64,000 nt of DNA from Flavobacterium sp. 9R (GCF_902506345.1 NZ_LR733413.1:190530-254529), one strand, 5' to 3'; shown: positions 45,402 to 54,051, counted from the stretch's first letter. Notes: generated by a model from the sequence alone, not told the origin. Program-made: numbers and translations.

Positions 45402-45734
45402 TTAGTTGGGGTCGTTTTTAGTAATGCTATCGCCTTCAAATTCTATGATATAGATGTCTTCGCTATCTTTTTTCATATAGTATTTTTCGCGAGCATATTT
45501 TTCTACTTGCTCAGAATTGTGTAATTGTTGGATGTGTTGTTTGTCTTTTTTAATTTCTTCTTGATAGTATTCTTTGTTTTCCCTTAACTCATTTATTTCT
45601 TTATCAAGAATTCGGTGATCAAAATAAGAATAGTTGTCTAGAAAAGTCATCCAAACAATAAAAAACAAAGAAACCCAAATGTATTTGTTACTGAGTATTT
45701 TGAACCATCTTTTGTCTTTGTAAGGATTATTCAT
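45402..45734 (-). CDS. Septum formation initiator (FtsB/DivIC family)
   Basis: A 110-residue bitopic protein: basic N-terminus, one helix (YIWVSLFFIVWMTFLDN), then a coiled coil (ELRENKEYYQEEIKKDKQHI) and a short C-terminal domain with EKYAREKYYMKKDSEDIYII. The layout is that of FtsB/DivIC, which bridges FtsL and FtsQ in the divisome. It lies 10 bp upstream of mutA and 29 bp downstream of udk. Identity as family member is firm; the choice of gene name is not. Confidence 0.9.
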   Translation of the reverse strand: MNNPYKDKRWFKILSNKYIWVSLFFIVWMTFLDNYSYFDHRILDKEINELRENKEYYQEEIKKDKQHIQQLHNSEQVEKYAREKYYMKKDSEDIYIIEFEGDSITKNDPN

Positions 45735-45763
45735 TGTTAAGGTTTTATGTAAGAAATTAAATT

Positions 45764-46372
45764 TTACAAGATACGTTGATTAATAACCGCACGAACGACA
45801 TCAATAGCTACGGTGTTGAACTTGTCATTAGGAATAATGATGTCTGCGTAGGCTTTGGTTGGTTCAATAAATTGTTCGTGCATAGGTTTTAAAGTATGTT
45901 GGTAGCGGCTCAATACTTCTTCCATATCGCGTCCTCTTTCTGATATATCACGGCGTAATCTACGAATTAATCGCTCATCAGAATCTGCATGTACAAAAAC
46001 TTTGATGTCGAACAAATCTCTTAGTTCTGGATTGGTGAAAATTAGAATGCCTTCAACAATCATTACTTTTCGTGGGTGAGTCACAATGGTGTCGTCTGTT
46101 CTGTTGTGTTTGATGAACGAGTAAACAGGTTGATTAATGATGTTGCCTCGTTTTAGTTCTTTTAAATGCGTAACAAGCAGTTCAAAATCTATAGCTCTAG
46201 GATGGTCAAAGTTGATGTTCGAACGCTCCTCATAACTCATATTTTTGTTCTCTTTGTAATAAGAATCTTGAGAGATAATGCCTACTTCAGCATCAGGTAG
46301 CTCGTTCATGATTTGATGTACTACTGTTGTTTTTCCACTTCCGGTTCCTCCTGCAATTCCTATGATGAGCAT
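45764..46372 (-). CDS. udk: Uridine kinase
   Basis: A 202-residue P-loop kinase phosphorylating uridine and cytidine with ATP or GTP. Walker A is GGTGSGKT (8-15); SQDSYYKENKNMSYEER, NFDHPRAIDFELL and HNRTDDTIVTHP are uridine-kinase signatures, and RRLRRDISERGRDMEEVL is the lid. Length typical. It leads the operon with divIC and mutAB; a TATTTTTG promoter motif is 27 nt above the start on the minus strand. Confidence 0.95.
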   Translation of the reverse strand: MLIIGIAGGTGSGKTTVVHQIMNELPDAEVGIISQDSYYKENKNMSYEERSNINFDHPRAIDFELLVTHLKELKRGNIINQPVYSFIKHNRTDDTIVTHPRKVMIVEGILIFTNPELRDLFDIKVFVHADSDERLIRRLRRDISERGRDMEEVLSRYQHTLKPMHEQFIEPTKAYADIIIPNDKFNTVAIDVVRAVINQRIL

Positions 46373-46398
46373 ACTAACTTTACTTTTAAAATTTGTTA

Positions 46399-46406
46399 CA
46401 AAAATA
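46399..46406 (-). promoter_or_regulatory. -7 promoter element of the udk operon
   Basis: Minus-strand TATTTTTG matches TAnnTTTG and would begin transcription about 20 nt before the udk ATG. No clear -33. Confidence 0.4.
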
Positions 46407-46530
46407 AGAATTAAAAGAGATACGGATTTGTTTTTGCGGACTATTTTTGAAAGACTTGCTAATTAAATGATTAGGAAATAAATTGTGAAAGAGTGTTTTT
46501 TTACTGCTTGCAAGAATGCTTTTTTTTTTG

Positions 46531-46620
46531 CCTTTTAGCCCCGGGAGGAGTGGCATCCTTTGCTGACATGGTTTGGCAGCAAAGATAGAGCGGATCACGG
46601 GACGATGTTTCCTGATAAGC
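46531..46620 (-). repeat. Structured intergenic repeat element (GATATAGCGG family), inverted copy
   Basis: TAGCCCCGGGAGGAGTGGCA, then the stem CTTTGCTG (46558-46565) / CAGCAAAG (46577-46584), then ATAGAGCGGATCACGGGA. It mirrors 27801-27885 closely, including CCCGGGGCTA on the minus strand. It lies between the RsmI-like and udk genes and takes up most of that gap. Confidence 0.7.
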
Positions 46621-46671
46621 GTATTTTTTCTGCTCCTTATACAAACAAAATCACAAGATATGTTGGCTTAT

Positions 46672-47394
46672 TTACATTTTATGCACAATAAAAATAGTCG
46701 GACGCTTGTGTAAGTCTACTTTTTCTTTTTTCCAAGCGGCTATTTTTTTGGTTTTGATGTATTCAGTAGGTAAGGTGATATCGGTCGCTACGCAAAGATG
46801 GGTCTCGGGATGTAGGATTTGAATCAAATCTTCGAGTAGTTTGTTGTTGCGATACGGGGTTTCGATGAAAATTTGCGATTGGTTTTTGTCTAAAGATAAT
46901 TTTTCTAAAAACTTTAATGCCGATTTTTTCTCTTCCTTTTCGATAGGTAAGTAGCCGTTGAAGGTAAAGCTTTGGCCGTTCATTCCAGAAGCCATAAGTG
47001 CTAGTAGGATAGAGGAAGGACCAACCAAGGGAACGACTTGTATGCCTTTGTCGTGTGCGATTTTTACAATGACTGCTCCAGGATCGGCTACGCCAGGGCA
47101 ACCGGCTTCGCTCATTAATCCCATATTTTTTCCCTCAAGCAAAGGTTTGATCATAGCCAAATGCTCTTTGTTTTCGGTATGCTTGTTTAGGGTAAAAAGC
47201 ACCAACTCGGATTGCTTTTTTTCAGGTTGCACTATTTTGATTGATTTTCTGGCCGTTTTTTCGTTTTCTACGATATAATGGTCAATAAAATCGATGCTTC
47301 TTTTGATGGTTTGCGGCAAAACATCCATAGGGTCGCAATCGCCCATAGTGGTTGGAATTAAATACAGTTTACCGAAAGAAGAAGTTGTAGTCAT
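46672..47394 (-). CDS. SAM-dependent methyltransferase, RsmI-like (tetrapyrrole methylase fold)
   Basis: A 240-residue tetrapyrrole-methylase-fold protein. The segments LYLIPTTMGDCDPMDVLP, GLMSEAGCPGVADPGA and VPLVGPSSILLALMASG match RsmI, the 2'-O-methyltransferase for 16S rRNA C1402; the Bacteroidota branch is shorter and lacks the C-terminal extension. The substrate is thus probable rather than certain, because this branch may coexist with a standard RsmI. It is the last gene after dnaA and the LMW phosphatase on the minus strand. Confidence 0.88.
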   Translation of the reverse strand: MTTTSSFGKLYLIPTTMGDCDPMDVLPQTIKRSIDFIDHYIVENEKTARKSIKIVQPEKKQSELVLFTLNKHTENKEHLAMIKPLLEGKNMGLMSEAGCPGVADPGAVIVKIAHDKGIQVVPLVGPSSILLALMASGMNGQSFTFNGYLPIEKEEKKSALKFLEKLSLDKNQSQIFIETPYRNNKLLEDLIQILHPETHLCVATDITLPTEYIKTKKIAAWKKEKVDLHKRPTIFIVHKM

Positions 47395-47436
47395 AGCCTT
47401 TGTGCTAATGGTGATAAAAGGGAATTTGATAAAGTG

Positions 47437-47904
47437 TTAACCGTGTTTGGCTATTAATTTAGTAGCAATTACATCGCAAACTTCGTCTAGCATTTGGTAT
47501 ACATTTTCAAAACCATTGGCTAAGCCGTAGTATGGATCGGGTACATCGACATTTTCTCCTGGAAATAATTCGTTCAAAATCATTTGAACTTTGTTTTTCT
47601 GGGTGTCGTTTTTGGCCATTTCAATCACAGTATCATAATTGGAGGCGTCCATTACATAGATATAATCGAAGGTGTCGAAATCTTTTGTGCTAAATTGTCT
47701 CCCTTTTTGGTGAGCAATCGAAAGGTTATGGTGCTCTGCTACTGCAATGGAGCGTTTGTCTGGCGAATGGCCTATGTGCCAAGAGCCTGTTCCGGCAGAA
47801 TCAACAAGGAATTGATCCTCTGGTAGTTTTGAGGCTAATATTCCTTCTGCCAAGGGAGAACGGCAAATATTGCCTAAACATACCATTAAAATCTTTACAG
47901 GCAT
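47437..47904 (-). CDS. Low-molecular-weight protein-tyrosine phosphatase
   Basis: A 155-residue LMW-PTP. The P-loop CLGNICR (Cys9-x5-Arg15) followed by SPLAEG is complete and the general acid Asp is in VPDPYYG. It dephosphorylates phosphotyrosine, often controlling exopolysaccharide tyrosine kinases. No such kinase is in the window. It begins 9 bp after the dnaA stop and precedes the RsmI-like gene by 42 bp, so all three form one unit. Confidence 0.94.
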   Translation of the reverse strand: MPVKILMVCLGNICRSPLAEGILASKLPEDQFLVDSAGTGSWHIGHSPDKRSIAVAEHHNLSIAHQKGRQFSTKDFDTFDYIYVMDASNYDTVIEMAKNDTQKNKVQMILNELFPGENVDVPDPYYGLANGFENVYQMLDEVCDVIATKLIAKHG

Positions 47905-47913
47905 AATCCGCGT

Positions 47914-49341
47914 TTATAGCGTTAATTTAGAGTTGATATCGTCAACAAATTTTTTGAACTGTTTGTCTGTCGCTACTAAGTTGTCTACTGTTTTACAAGC
48001 GTGTAAAACTGTAGCGTGATCGCGATCGCCTATTTGTGAACCAATATTCGCTAATGATGCTTTAGTGAATTTTTTGGCAAAAAACATTGCTAATTGGCGG
48101 GCTTGAACCACGTGTCTTTTTCTGGTTTTAGATTGTAGGGTTTCTAAATCCAGTTGGAAATAATCCGAAACAATTTTTTGAATATAATCGATAGAGATTT
48201 CTCTTTTGACGTTTTTGACAAATTTCTCCACCACACTTTTGGCCAACTCAATGGTTACTTCTTTTTTGTTGAAAGAAGATTGTGCGATTAACGAAATGAT
48301 AGCGCCTTCTAATTCACGAACGTTTGACTTGATATTTCTAGCAACATACTCAATGATGTCATCAGGAATTTCAACACCGTCACGATACAAAATATTTTTA
48401 AGAATCGAAATTCTAGTTTCGTAATCAGGTTGGTGTAACTCTGCCGATAATCCCCATTTAAAACGAGACAACAAACGTTGCTCAATATCTTGCATATCAA
48501 CAGGAGCTTTGTCCGAAGTCAAAATTACTTGCTTACCGTTTTGGTGCAAATAATTGAAGATGTGGAAAAATACATCTTGAGTTCCTGATTTTCCAGATAA
48601 AAACTGAACATCGTCTATAATTAACACGTCGATTAATTGATAGAAGTGAATGAAATCGTTACGGTTGTTTTTCTTAACCGAGTCGATATATTGTTGTGTG
48701 AAAATTTCGGCTGAAATGTATAAAACCGTTTTTTCAGGATATTTGTCTTTAATCTCTACACCAATAGCGTGAGCTAAGTGCGTTTTTCCTAATCCAACGC
48801 CACCAAAAATTAATAACGGATTGAAAGATGTTCCACCCGGTTTGTTGGCAACAGCCATACCCGCCGAACGAGCCAATCTATTTGAATCTCCTTCTAGGAA
48901 ATTATCAAAGCTGTAGTTAGGATTTAATTGAGATTCGATTTTTAAATTACGAATACCAGGAATCACAAAAGGATTTTTTAATTCTGGATTTAAGTTTTTG
49001 ATAGGAGCGTCCACTTCCTGTGGTTTCATAACCACTCGATTGGCACTTGGTAACTGTTCTGTAAACGGTTGTTTGTTGCCATAAGTGTTCTCCATTTTGA
49101 TTTTGTAAAGCAATTTAGCGTTCTTACCTAGTTCTTTGGTAAGGGCAACTTTTAACAATTTCACGTAGTGTTCTTCTAGCCATTCGTAGAAAAATTTACT
49201 AGGTACCTGAATGTATAAAGCATTGTCGGTTAGCTCAACTGATTTAATAGGCTCAAACCAAGTTTTGTATGCTTGCTCTTGGATATTGTCCTTTATAAAA
49301 GATAAACAGTTTTCCCATACCGATTGTGCAGTTTTATTCAT
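47914..49341 (-). CDS. dnaA: Chromosomal replication initiator DnaA
   Basis: A 475-residue DnaA. Domain I (1-85) contains SFIKDNIQEQAYKTWFEPIK; the AAA+ domain has Walker A GGVGLGKTHLAHA and Walker B LIIDDVQFLSG, sensor II region and initiator-specific motif; domain IV ends with the box-recognition helix IGDRDHATVLHACKTV. It binds DnaA boxes and melts oriC. Upstream there is only one near-box (TTATTCACA on the minus strand near 49430), so this need not be the origin. It heads an operon with the phosphatase and methyltransferase genes. Confidence 0.97.
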   Translation of the reverse strand: MNKTAQSVWENCLSFIKDNIQEQAYKTWFEPIKSVELTDNALYIQVPSKFFYEWLEEHYVKLLKVALTKELGKNAKLLYKIKMENTYGNKQPFTEQLPSANRVVMKPQEVDAPIKNLNPELKNPFVIPGIRNLKIESQLNPNYSFDNFLEGDSNRLARSAGMAVANKPGGTSFNPLLIFGGVGLGKTHLAHAIGVEIKDKYPEKTVLYISAEIFTQQYIDSVKKNNRNDFIHFYQLIDVLIIDDVQFLSGKSGTQDVFFHIFNYLHQNGKQVILTSDKAPVDMQDIEQRLLSRFKWGLSAELHQPDYETRISILKNILYRDGVEIPDDIIEYVARNIKSNVRELEGAIISLIAQSSFNKKEVTIELAKSVVEKFVKNVKREISIDYIQKIVSDYFQLDLETLQSKTRKRHVVQARQLAMFFAKKFTKASLANIGSQIGDRDHATVLHACKTVDNLVATDKQFKKFVDDINSKLTL

Positions 49342-49526
49342 AGATTTGGCGAAATTATTTTAACTTTAGTTGTTGTTTTTAGCAAAAAATCATATGTGTT
49401 TTTCGCAATTTTCAGGTTAACAAAAGTGTGAATAATTTTTTGTATAAAAAAATATATTGGACAATTATTTTAGAAAAAAATGTCGTAAGGGGCATTTCAA
49501 AATTTAAATTTTTTAAAGCATAACTA

Positions 49527-49931
49527 ATGAAAGATCACCAAGTAGAAGTACGTGTTCGTTATTCAGAAACCGATCAAATGGGAGTCGTTTATCACGGCAA
49601 TTACATCCCTTATTTTGAGATAGGACGCGTGGAATGGCTTAGAAATAAAGGAGTTTCGTATAAAGTGATGGAAGAAAACGGAATTGCACTTCCCATTGTT
49701 TCTATGAATATTAATTATAAAAAATCGGCGCGCTATGATGATTTGCTGACAGTACACACTCGTTTCAAAAGTCAGACGTCTGTGAAGATAGAATTTGATT
49801 GCGCAATTTATAACGAAGCACAAGAGTTATTAACAACTGCCGAATTTGTGTTGGTTTTTGTGTCCTTAAAAACGGGTCGTCCAGTCGCTCCTCCAGATTA
49901 TATTTTGGAATTATTAAAAACCATCGATTAA
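49527..49931 (+). CDS. Acyl-CoA thioesterase (YbgC/4HBT type)
   Basis: A 134-residue hot-dog fold thioesterase. The active-site stretch RYSETDQMGVVYHGNYIPYF, with Asp in ETDQMGVVYH, and EIGRVEWLR are hallmarks of the YbgC/4-hydroxybenzoyl-CoA thioesterase family, which hydrolyses short acyl-CoA esters. It is divergent from dnaA. In Proteobacteria YbgC neighbours the Tol-Pal genes; here it does not. Substrate undetermined. Confidence 0.92.
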   Translation: MKDHQVEVRVRYSETDQMGVVYHGNYIPYFEIGRVEWLRNKGVSYKVMEENGIALPIVSMNINYKKSARYDDLLTVHTRFKSQTSVKIEFDCAIYNEAQELLTTAEFVLVFVSLKTGRPVAPPDYILELLKTID

Positions 49932-49961
49932 CGACAAAAATCATCGACCAAAAGCACTATT

Positions 49962-50588
49962 TTATCTTTTTTTTGCGATTTGTATTTCAAACATATTTTC
50001 AAAAATGTCGAATACCATTTCGGCATTTTTTTTTCGAATACAGCATTCAATTTTGCCAATCGGTAAATTTGTTTCGGCATCAATTTCCATTTCTTGATTC
50101 ACAATTTGAAGTTGCTTTTCTTTAATAACGCGCATGACTTTGTTCATGTTCTTATAATCGAAAGTGATTTCGAAAAAGACATCAATAGTTTTCTCCACAA
50201 TTTCACTCGCTTCTATCGCTAATTGAGCTGTGGTTTTGTATGCGGCAATTAATCCGCCCACTCCTAATTTGGTTCCGCCAAAGATGCGAACCACCACAAT
50301 CAAAATATTCGTTAAACCAAACGATTGAATTTGTCCATAAATTGGCGTCCCGGCCGTATTGCTTGGTTCCCCATCGTCATTAGCCCTAAAAACCACCGAT
50401 TCGGTCCCAATTTGATACGCATAGCAATAATGCACCGCATGCGGATGTTCTTTTTTGAGTATTTCAATAATGGGTTTTACTTCCTCCTCGCTGCTAATCG
50501 GAAACGTATAGCCAAAAAACTTGCTGTTTTTCTCCTTAAACAGTATGGGTTCGTTGGGTGCAGCAATGGTTTGGTAGGTGTCTTTCAT
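49962..50588 (-). CDS. YigZ/IMPACT family protein
   Basis: A 208-residue protein of the YigZ/IMPACT (UPF0029) family. The core AVHYCYAYQIG, DDGEPSNTAGTPIYGQI and GGTKLGVGGLIAAYKTTAQL are diagnostic, and the C-terminal ferredoxin-like DUF1949 domain covers about 140-205. Eukaryotic IMPACT regulates translation under stress; the bacterial role is unclear. The start is ATG 50588, not the longer frame to 50654, because a TTG-N20-TACTTTTG promoter covers 50624-50654. Confidence 0.92.
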   Translation of the reverse strand: MKDTYQTIAAPNEPILFKEKNSKFFGYTFPISSEEEVKPIIEILKKEHPHAVHYCYAYQIGTESVVFRANDDGEPSNTAGTPIYGQIQSFGLTNILIVVVRIFGGTKLGVGGLIAAYKTTAQLAIEASEIVEKTIDVFFEITFDYKNMNKVMRVIKEKQLQIVNQEMEIDAETNLPIGKIECCIRKKNAEMVFDIFENMFEIQIAKKR

Positions 50589-50623
50589 TAGGTGTACTTC
50601 TCCAAAAGGGATTTTTTTTGATG

Positions 50624-50654
50624 CAAAAGTAGTTTTTTTTGGAGCCCCACCCAA
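50624..50654 (-). promoter_or_regulatory. Promoter of the yigZ-like gene
   Basis: On the minus strand TTG (50652-50654) and TACTTTTG (50624-50631) are 20 nt apart, close to the Bacteroidota consensus. The transcript would start near 50618, so only ATG 50588 is available as a start. Confidence 0.6.
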
Positions 50655-50655
50655 G

Positions 50656-50815
50656 GCATTTTCAGTAGGTATGGGTTCCCGCTATCCGCTATATCTTTTT
50701 TTATACCCTTGTCGGAAGTATTGTCATTAATCAAGGGTATAAAAAAAGGATGCCGCTGCACACGAGCGAAGCGAACTGGCGAAGCAATCGGGGCTACAGG
50801 AGCAGCAGTTGGCTT
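50656..50815 (+). repeat. Structured intergenic repeat element with 16-bp perfect stem
   Basis: CCGCTATCCGCTATATC, then the stem TTTTTTTATACCCTTG (50696-50711) / CAAGGGTATAAAAAAA (50732-50747), then GGATGCCGCTGC and CAATCGGGGCTA. It belongs to the family at 27801, 31151 and 46531. The long A/T-flanked stem could terminate transcription in both directions between the HAD and YigZ genes. Confidence 0.7.
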
Positions 50816-50836
50816 TTTTGGATACATTTTAAAGTT

Positions 50837-51442
50837 TTATCCCAAGCTGTTCTTTTCGAATAAATCGACTACATCTTCTTTACCGACTTGCAGATTCCAA
50901 ACCTGAAGTCCGAGAGCTTGAGCTGCATCAGTGTTTTCTTTTTTATCATCTACAAACAAGGTTCTTTTGGGAGACAAATCATTTTGTTGCAAAACGTGCA
51001 AGTAAATTTCTGCATCGGGTTTTCGCATTCCTACTTCAAAAGAAAAATACACTTTTTCAAAACATTGGTAAAAAGCGCCATAAAACGAACTTCCTGTTTT
51101 TTGTTCAAAAGTGTCAATATGAATCGCATCGGTATTGCTCAACAAAAACAAGCGGTATTTTTGTGACAATAATTGTAAAAACTCTAGACGATACAAAGGA
51201 AAATCAAGCAAAACCGCATTCCAAGCCTCAAGAATTTCTTCGTGACTCGCATTGGGAATTTGTTTTTGAAAACCGTTTAAAAAAGCTTCTCGTGTACAAT
51301 CGCCTTTTTCAAAAGCGATGTTTAGAGCGTCCAATTCTTCATTCCAAGCTTTGAGACCCAATGCTTGTAACTGGTCTTGCGTGGCTTGCTTGTCTAGATT
51401 GATAAATACATCTCCAAAATCAAAAATGATGGCATTAATCAT
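50837..51442 (-). CDS. HAD-superfamily hydrolase (subfamily IA)
   Basis: A 201-residue HAD phosphatase. Motif I is IIFDFGDVF (Asp8), motif II LLSNTDAIH, motif III Lys around MRKPDAEIY, and motif IV LFVDDKKENTDAA. The helical cap (about 20-80) marks subclass IA. Its start overlaps the end of ribD by 8 bp on the same strand, so they are translationally coupled. That link makes it a candidate for the dephosphorylation step of riboflavin synthesis, which HAD enzymes carry out in other bacteria; this is a hypothesis only. Confidence 0.88.
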   Translation of the reverse strand: MINAIIFDFGDVFINLDKQATQDQLQALGLKAWNEELDALNIAFEKGDCTREAFLNGFQKQIPNASHEEILEAWNAVLLDFPLYRLEFLQLLSQKYRLFLLSNTDAIHIDTFEQKTGSSFYGAFYQCFEKVYFSFEVGMRKPDAEIYLHVLQQNDLSPKRTLFVDDKKENTDAAQALGLQVWNLQVGKEDVVDLFEKNSLG

Positions 51443-52484
51443 AATTGCTAAGTATTAAAAGTTCGTCATTTGCAATAGTTGACTTATTTGGATTCTTTTT
51501 TTGGAGTATCGGTGCTTTTGTTCCTGAATGAAAAGAAATTGCTCCAATAAAAATCCGTGCTTCATCCCACATATTCAAATCGATAAAATGCTGAATGGTA
51601 GTGGTGCCACCTTCAATAATAACAGATTGAAGGCGGTGCTCATATAACCTTTGCAGGAGTTGTGGTACAATGTTTTGATTGAAATCTAGAGTTTCAAAAA
51701 TACAATTCTCCTTGTTTTCATTGTGCTTATTTGTTGTAAAAATCAGTGTAGGAACACTTTGGTCCAAAACAAAACTGTCCTCTGGTATGCGTCCTTCTTT
51801 GTCAATAATTATTCTTGTAGGATTTTGACCAAACCAATTTCTAGTGTCTAATTTTGGATTGTCTGCAAGCACGGTTTTTGTTCCCACCAAAATCGCCTGT
51901 TCTTCGCTGCGCCATTTGTGTACCAATTGACGTGAATAGCTATTGGTAATCCAAATCGGGGCGCGTTCTTGATTCGGTTTTGGCGATGGAGCGATGAAAC
52001 CATCTTGGCTTTCGGCCCATTTTAGGATAATGTAGGGACGTTTTTGGTTGTGAAACGTAAAAAAGCGTTTGTTGAGTTCTTGGCATTCTTTTTCGAGTAC
52101 ACCAACAGTCACTTCAATGCCCGCATTTTTCAAACGTTCTATGCCTTTACCTGCCACTTGATGGTTAGGGTCAACGGTTCCTATTACCACTCTAGGAATT
52201 TCACTTCGAACAACTAAATCAGCACAAGGTGGTGTTTTCCCAAAATGACTGCAAGGTTCAAGACTTACATAAATAGTAGCGTCTTTTAATTGCGATTTGT
52301 CTTTTACCGAATTAATAGCGTGCACTTCTGCGTGAGGTTCTCCGGCTTTTCTGTGCCAACCTTCGCCAATAATTTTTCCATTGGCGACAATTACGCTTCC
52401 TACCATCGGGTTAGGGTACGTAGTGCCTAAGCCATTTTTGGCTAGTTCGATGCAACGTTTTATATAAGTTTCATTTGTGTTCAC
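51435..52484 (-). CDS. ribD: Riboflavin biosynthesis deaminase/reductase
   Basis: A 349-residue bifunctional enzyme: N-terminal cytidine-deaminase-like domain with zinc ligands His51 and catalytic Glu53 (HAEVHAI), Cys78 and Cys87 (EPCSHFGKTPPC), and C-terminal reductase domain (RPYIILKWAESQDGFIAP, WRSEEQAILVGTKTVLADNP). It deaminates and reduces the GTP-cyclohydrolase-II product. The start is GTG (52482-52484), with an in-frame stop just upstream. A TACTTTTG lies only 5 nt before it, so the message may be leaderless. Confidence 0.95.
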   Translation of the reverse strand: MNTNETYIKRCIELAKNGLGTTYPNPMVGSVIVANGKIIGEGWHRKAGEPHAEVHAINSVKDKSQLKDATIYVSLEPCSHFGKTPPCADLVVRSEIPRVVIGTVDPNHQVAGKGIERLKNAGIEVTVGVLEKECQELNKRFFTFHNQKRPYIILKWAESQDGFIAPSPKPNQERAPIWITNSYSRQLVHKWRSEEQAILVGTKTVLADNPKLDTRNWFGQNPTRIIIDKEGRIPEDSFVLDQSVPTLIFTTNKHNENKENCIFETLDFNQNIVPQLLQRLYEHRLQSVIIEGGTTTIQHFIDLNMWDEARIFIGAISFHSGTKAPILQKKNPNKSTIANDELLILSNYD

Positions 52485-52488
52485 TATG

Positions 52489-52496
52489 CAAAAGTA
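52489..52496 (-). promoter_or_regulatory. -7 promoter element of ribD
   Basis: Minus-strand TACTTTTG ends 4 nt before the GTG start codon, placing the expected transcription start on the start codon itself. No clear -33. Confidence 0.35.
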
Positions 52497-52578
52497 CTAT
52501 TTTTTGGGCGTTAGATTTCGCTAATTTGTCAATTAACAATGCTATTTTTGTCAGACTAACCAAAGAAGATAAAGTACA

Positions 52579-53064
52579 ATGACATCTTGGACTATTAGAA
52601 AAATTGAAAAGAAAGACAATCCTGCCGTGGCCCAGTTAATACGAGCTGTTTTTGATGAATTGGAAATTCCAAAAGTAGGCACCGCTTACGAAGACCCTTA
52701 TTTGGATTTGATGTTTGAGGAATACAACAAGCCACGTTCTGTTTATTTTGTGGTAGAGCAGGAAGGCGAAGTAGTTGGTTGTGCAGGTATTGCGCCTTTG
52801 GCCAATGAAAAAGAAACCATTTGCGAATTGCAAAAAATGTACTTTTTACCTGCCACACGTGGAAAAGGAATTGGAAGCGAAATGATGGCTATTTGTTTGC
52901 AAGCCGCAAAAGACTTCGGTTTTGAGCAATGTTACCTCGAAACGATGCCGTTTATGCATTCCGCTCAAAAGTTGTATAAGAAAACAGGTTTTGAGTATTT
53001 GTGCAGTGCTATGGGCAATACAGGTCATAGCAGTTGTCCCGTTTGGATGCTGAAAGATTTGTAA
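52579..53064 (+). CDS. GNAT N-acetyltransferase
   Basis: A 161-residue single-domain acetyltransferase. The opening TIRKIEKKDNPAVAQLIRAV, the ICELQKMYFLPATRGKGIGS acetyl-CoA loop (RGKGIG) and the CYLETMPFMHSAQKLYKKTG helix are typical. Substrate unknown. It is divergent from ribD, and prmC follows 36 bp downstream on the same strand, so the two may share a transcript; PrmC acts on release factors, and no functional tie is evident. Confidence 0.88.
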   Translation: MTSWTIRKIEKKDNPAVAQLIRAVFDELEIPKVGTAYEDPYLDLMFEEYNKPRSVYFVVEQEGEVVGCAGIAPLANEKETICELQKMYFLPATRGKGIGSEMMAICLQAAKDFGFEQCYLETMPFMHSAQKLYKKTGFEYLCSAMGNTGHSSCPVWMLKDL

Positions 53065-53100
53065 ACTCTTCCATTAATTCGATATTTAGTACTATAAATT

Positions 53101-53955
53101 ATGACAATAAGAGCCTACAGAACTCATTTTATTCAGGAACTTTCTTCTATTTATGAGGAAGGCGAGGCCGAAAGTTTTTTCTATCTAATTTTGGAAGCCA
53201 AGCATCAGCTCAAAAGAATCGATTTGGCGTTACAACCCGATTTGACTTTTTCGGAGGTGGAACTTGTGGTTTGGAACAGCATTTTAGAAGATTTAAAAAA
53301 AGAAATCCCGATACAGTACCTTTTAGGAAAAACCAGTTTTTATGGATTGGATTTTGAAGTCAATGAAAATGTGTTGATACCAAGACCCGAAACCGAAGAG
53401 TTGGTCGAATGGATTCTTGAGGATTGTGGCAAAACAGATACAACAGCAGAATTTTCAATTCTTGATATTGGAACGGGAAGTGGCTGCATTCCGATTAGTT
53501 TGAAAAAGCAGTTGTCAGTGGCGAAAGTTTCGGCTATTGATGTTTCTGAAAAGGCTTTGGAGGTTGCTAAGGGCAATGCCAAGTTAAACGGAGTTGAAGT
53601 GAATTTTATACTTCAAAACATTTTGGAAACAACCGATTTGTTGGAAAGCTATGATGTCATTGTTTCGAATCCACCTTATGTTCGCAATTTGGAAAAACAA
53701 GAAATCAAGAACAATGTGTTGGAGTATGAACCGCATTTGGCTTTGTTTGTAGCCGATGATGATGCTTTGATTTTTTACAGAAAAATTGGAGCGTTAGCAT
53801 TGAAAAGTTTGCGTCCCAACGGAAAGTTATTTTTTGAAATCAATCAGTATTTGGGCAAAGAAACGGTTGATTTGTTAAAAGATTTAGGCTTTCAAAACGT
53901 TGAATTACGTAAAGACATTTACGGGAATGACAGGATGATTTTGGCTTTTTTGTAG
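53101..53955 (+). CDS. prmC: Peptide chain release factor N5-glutamine methyltransferase
   Basis: A 284-residue SAM methyltransferase. PrmC methylates the Gln of the GGQ loop in RF1/RF2 to speed termination. The substrate motif NPPY is in VSNPPYVRN; the SAM motif is ILDIGTGSGCIPI; IQYLLGKTSFYGLDFEVNEN and VLIPRPETEELV are family signatures. The length is normal. A repeated palindrome (53994-54051) lies 40 bp after its stop. Confidence 0.95.
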   Translation: MTIRAYRTHFIQELSSIYEEGEAESFFYLILEAKHQLKRIDLALQPDLTFSEVELVVWNSILEDLKKEIPIQYLLGKTSFYGLDFEVNENVLIPRPETEELVEWILEDCGKTDTTAEFSILDIGTGSGCIPISLKKQLSVAKVSAIDVSEKALEVAKGNAKLNGVEVNFILQNILETTDLLESYDVIVSNPPYVRNLEKQEIKNNVLEYEPHLALFVADDDALIFYRKIGALALKSLRPNGKLFFEINQYLGKETVDLLKDLGFQNVELRKDIYGNDRMILAFL

Positions 53956-53993
53956 CTGAGGACTTGCTGTGAAATATTTAATTCATTATTTTT

Positions 53994-54051
53994 TGTCAGT
54001 TCGAGCGCAGTCGAGAACAGTTCGTGAATCTCGACTGCGCTCGATTTGACA
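53994..54051. repeat. TCGAGCGCAGTCGAGA palindrome
   Basis: TCGAGCGCAGTCGAGA (54001-54016) pairs perfectly with TCTCGACTGCGCTCGA (54029-54044), with flanking TGTCA/TGACA. This 16-bp GC-rich stem stands out in AT-rich DNA and could end prmC transcription. Similar sequences are common in Flavobacteriia from my recollection. Confidence 0.65.

Noticed and set aside
46958..47278. Plus-strand frame inside the RsmI-like gene
   Set aside because: Shadow of the methyltransferase in another frame; no independent start context or family.
49342..49526. Replication origin next to dnaA
   Set aside because: Only one near-match to a DnaA box (TTATTCACA) is visible and no AT-rich 13-mer array or cluster of boxes; dnaA need not mark the origin in this phylum.
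50588..50827. Minus-strand frame between the YigZ and HAD genes
   Set aside because: It runs through the structured repeat element with its perfect stem; the translated sequence has no protein character.
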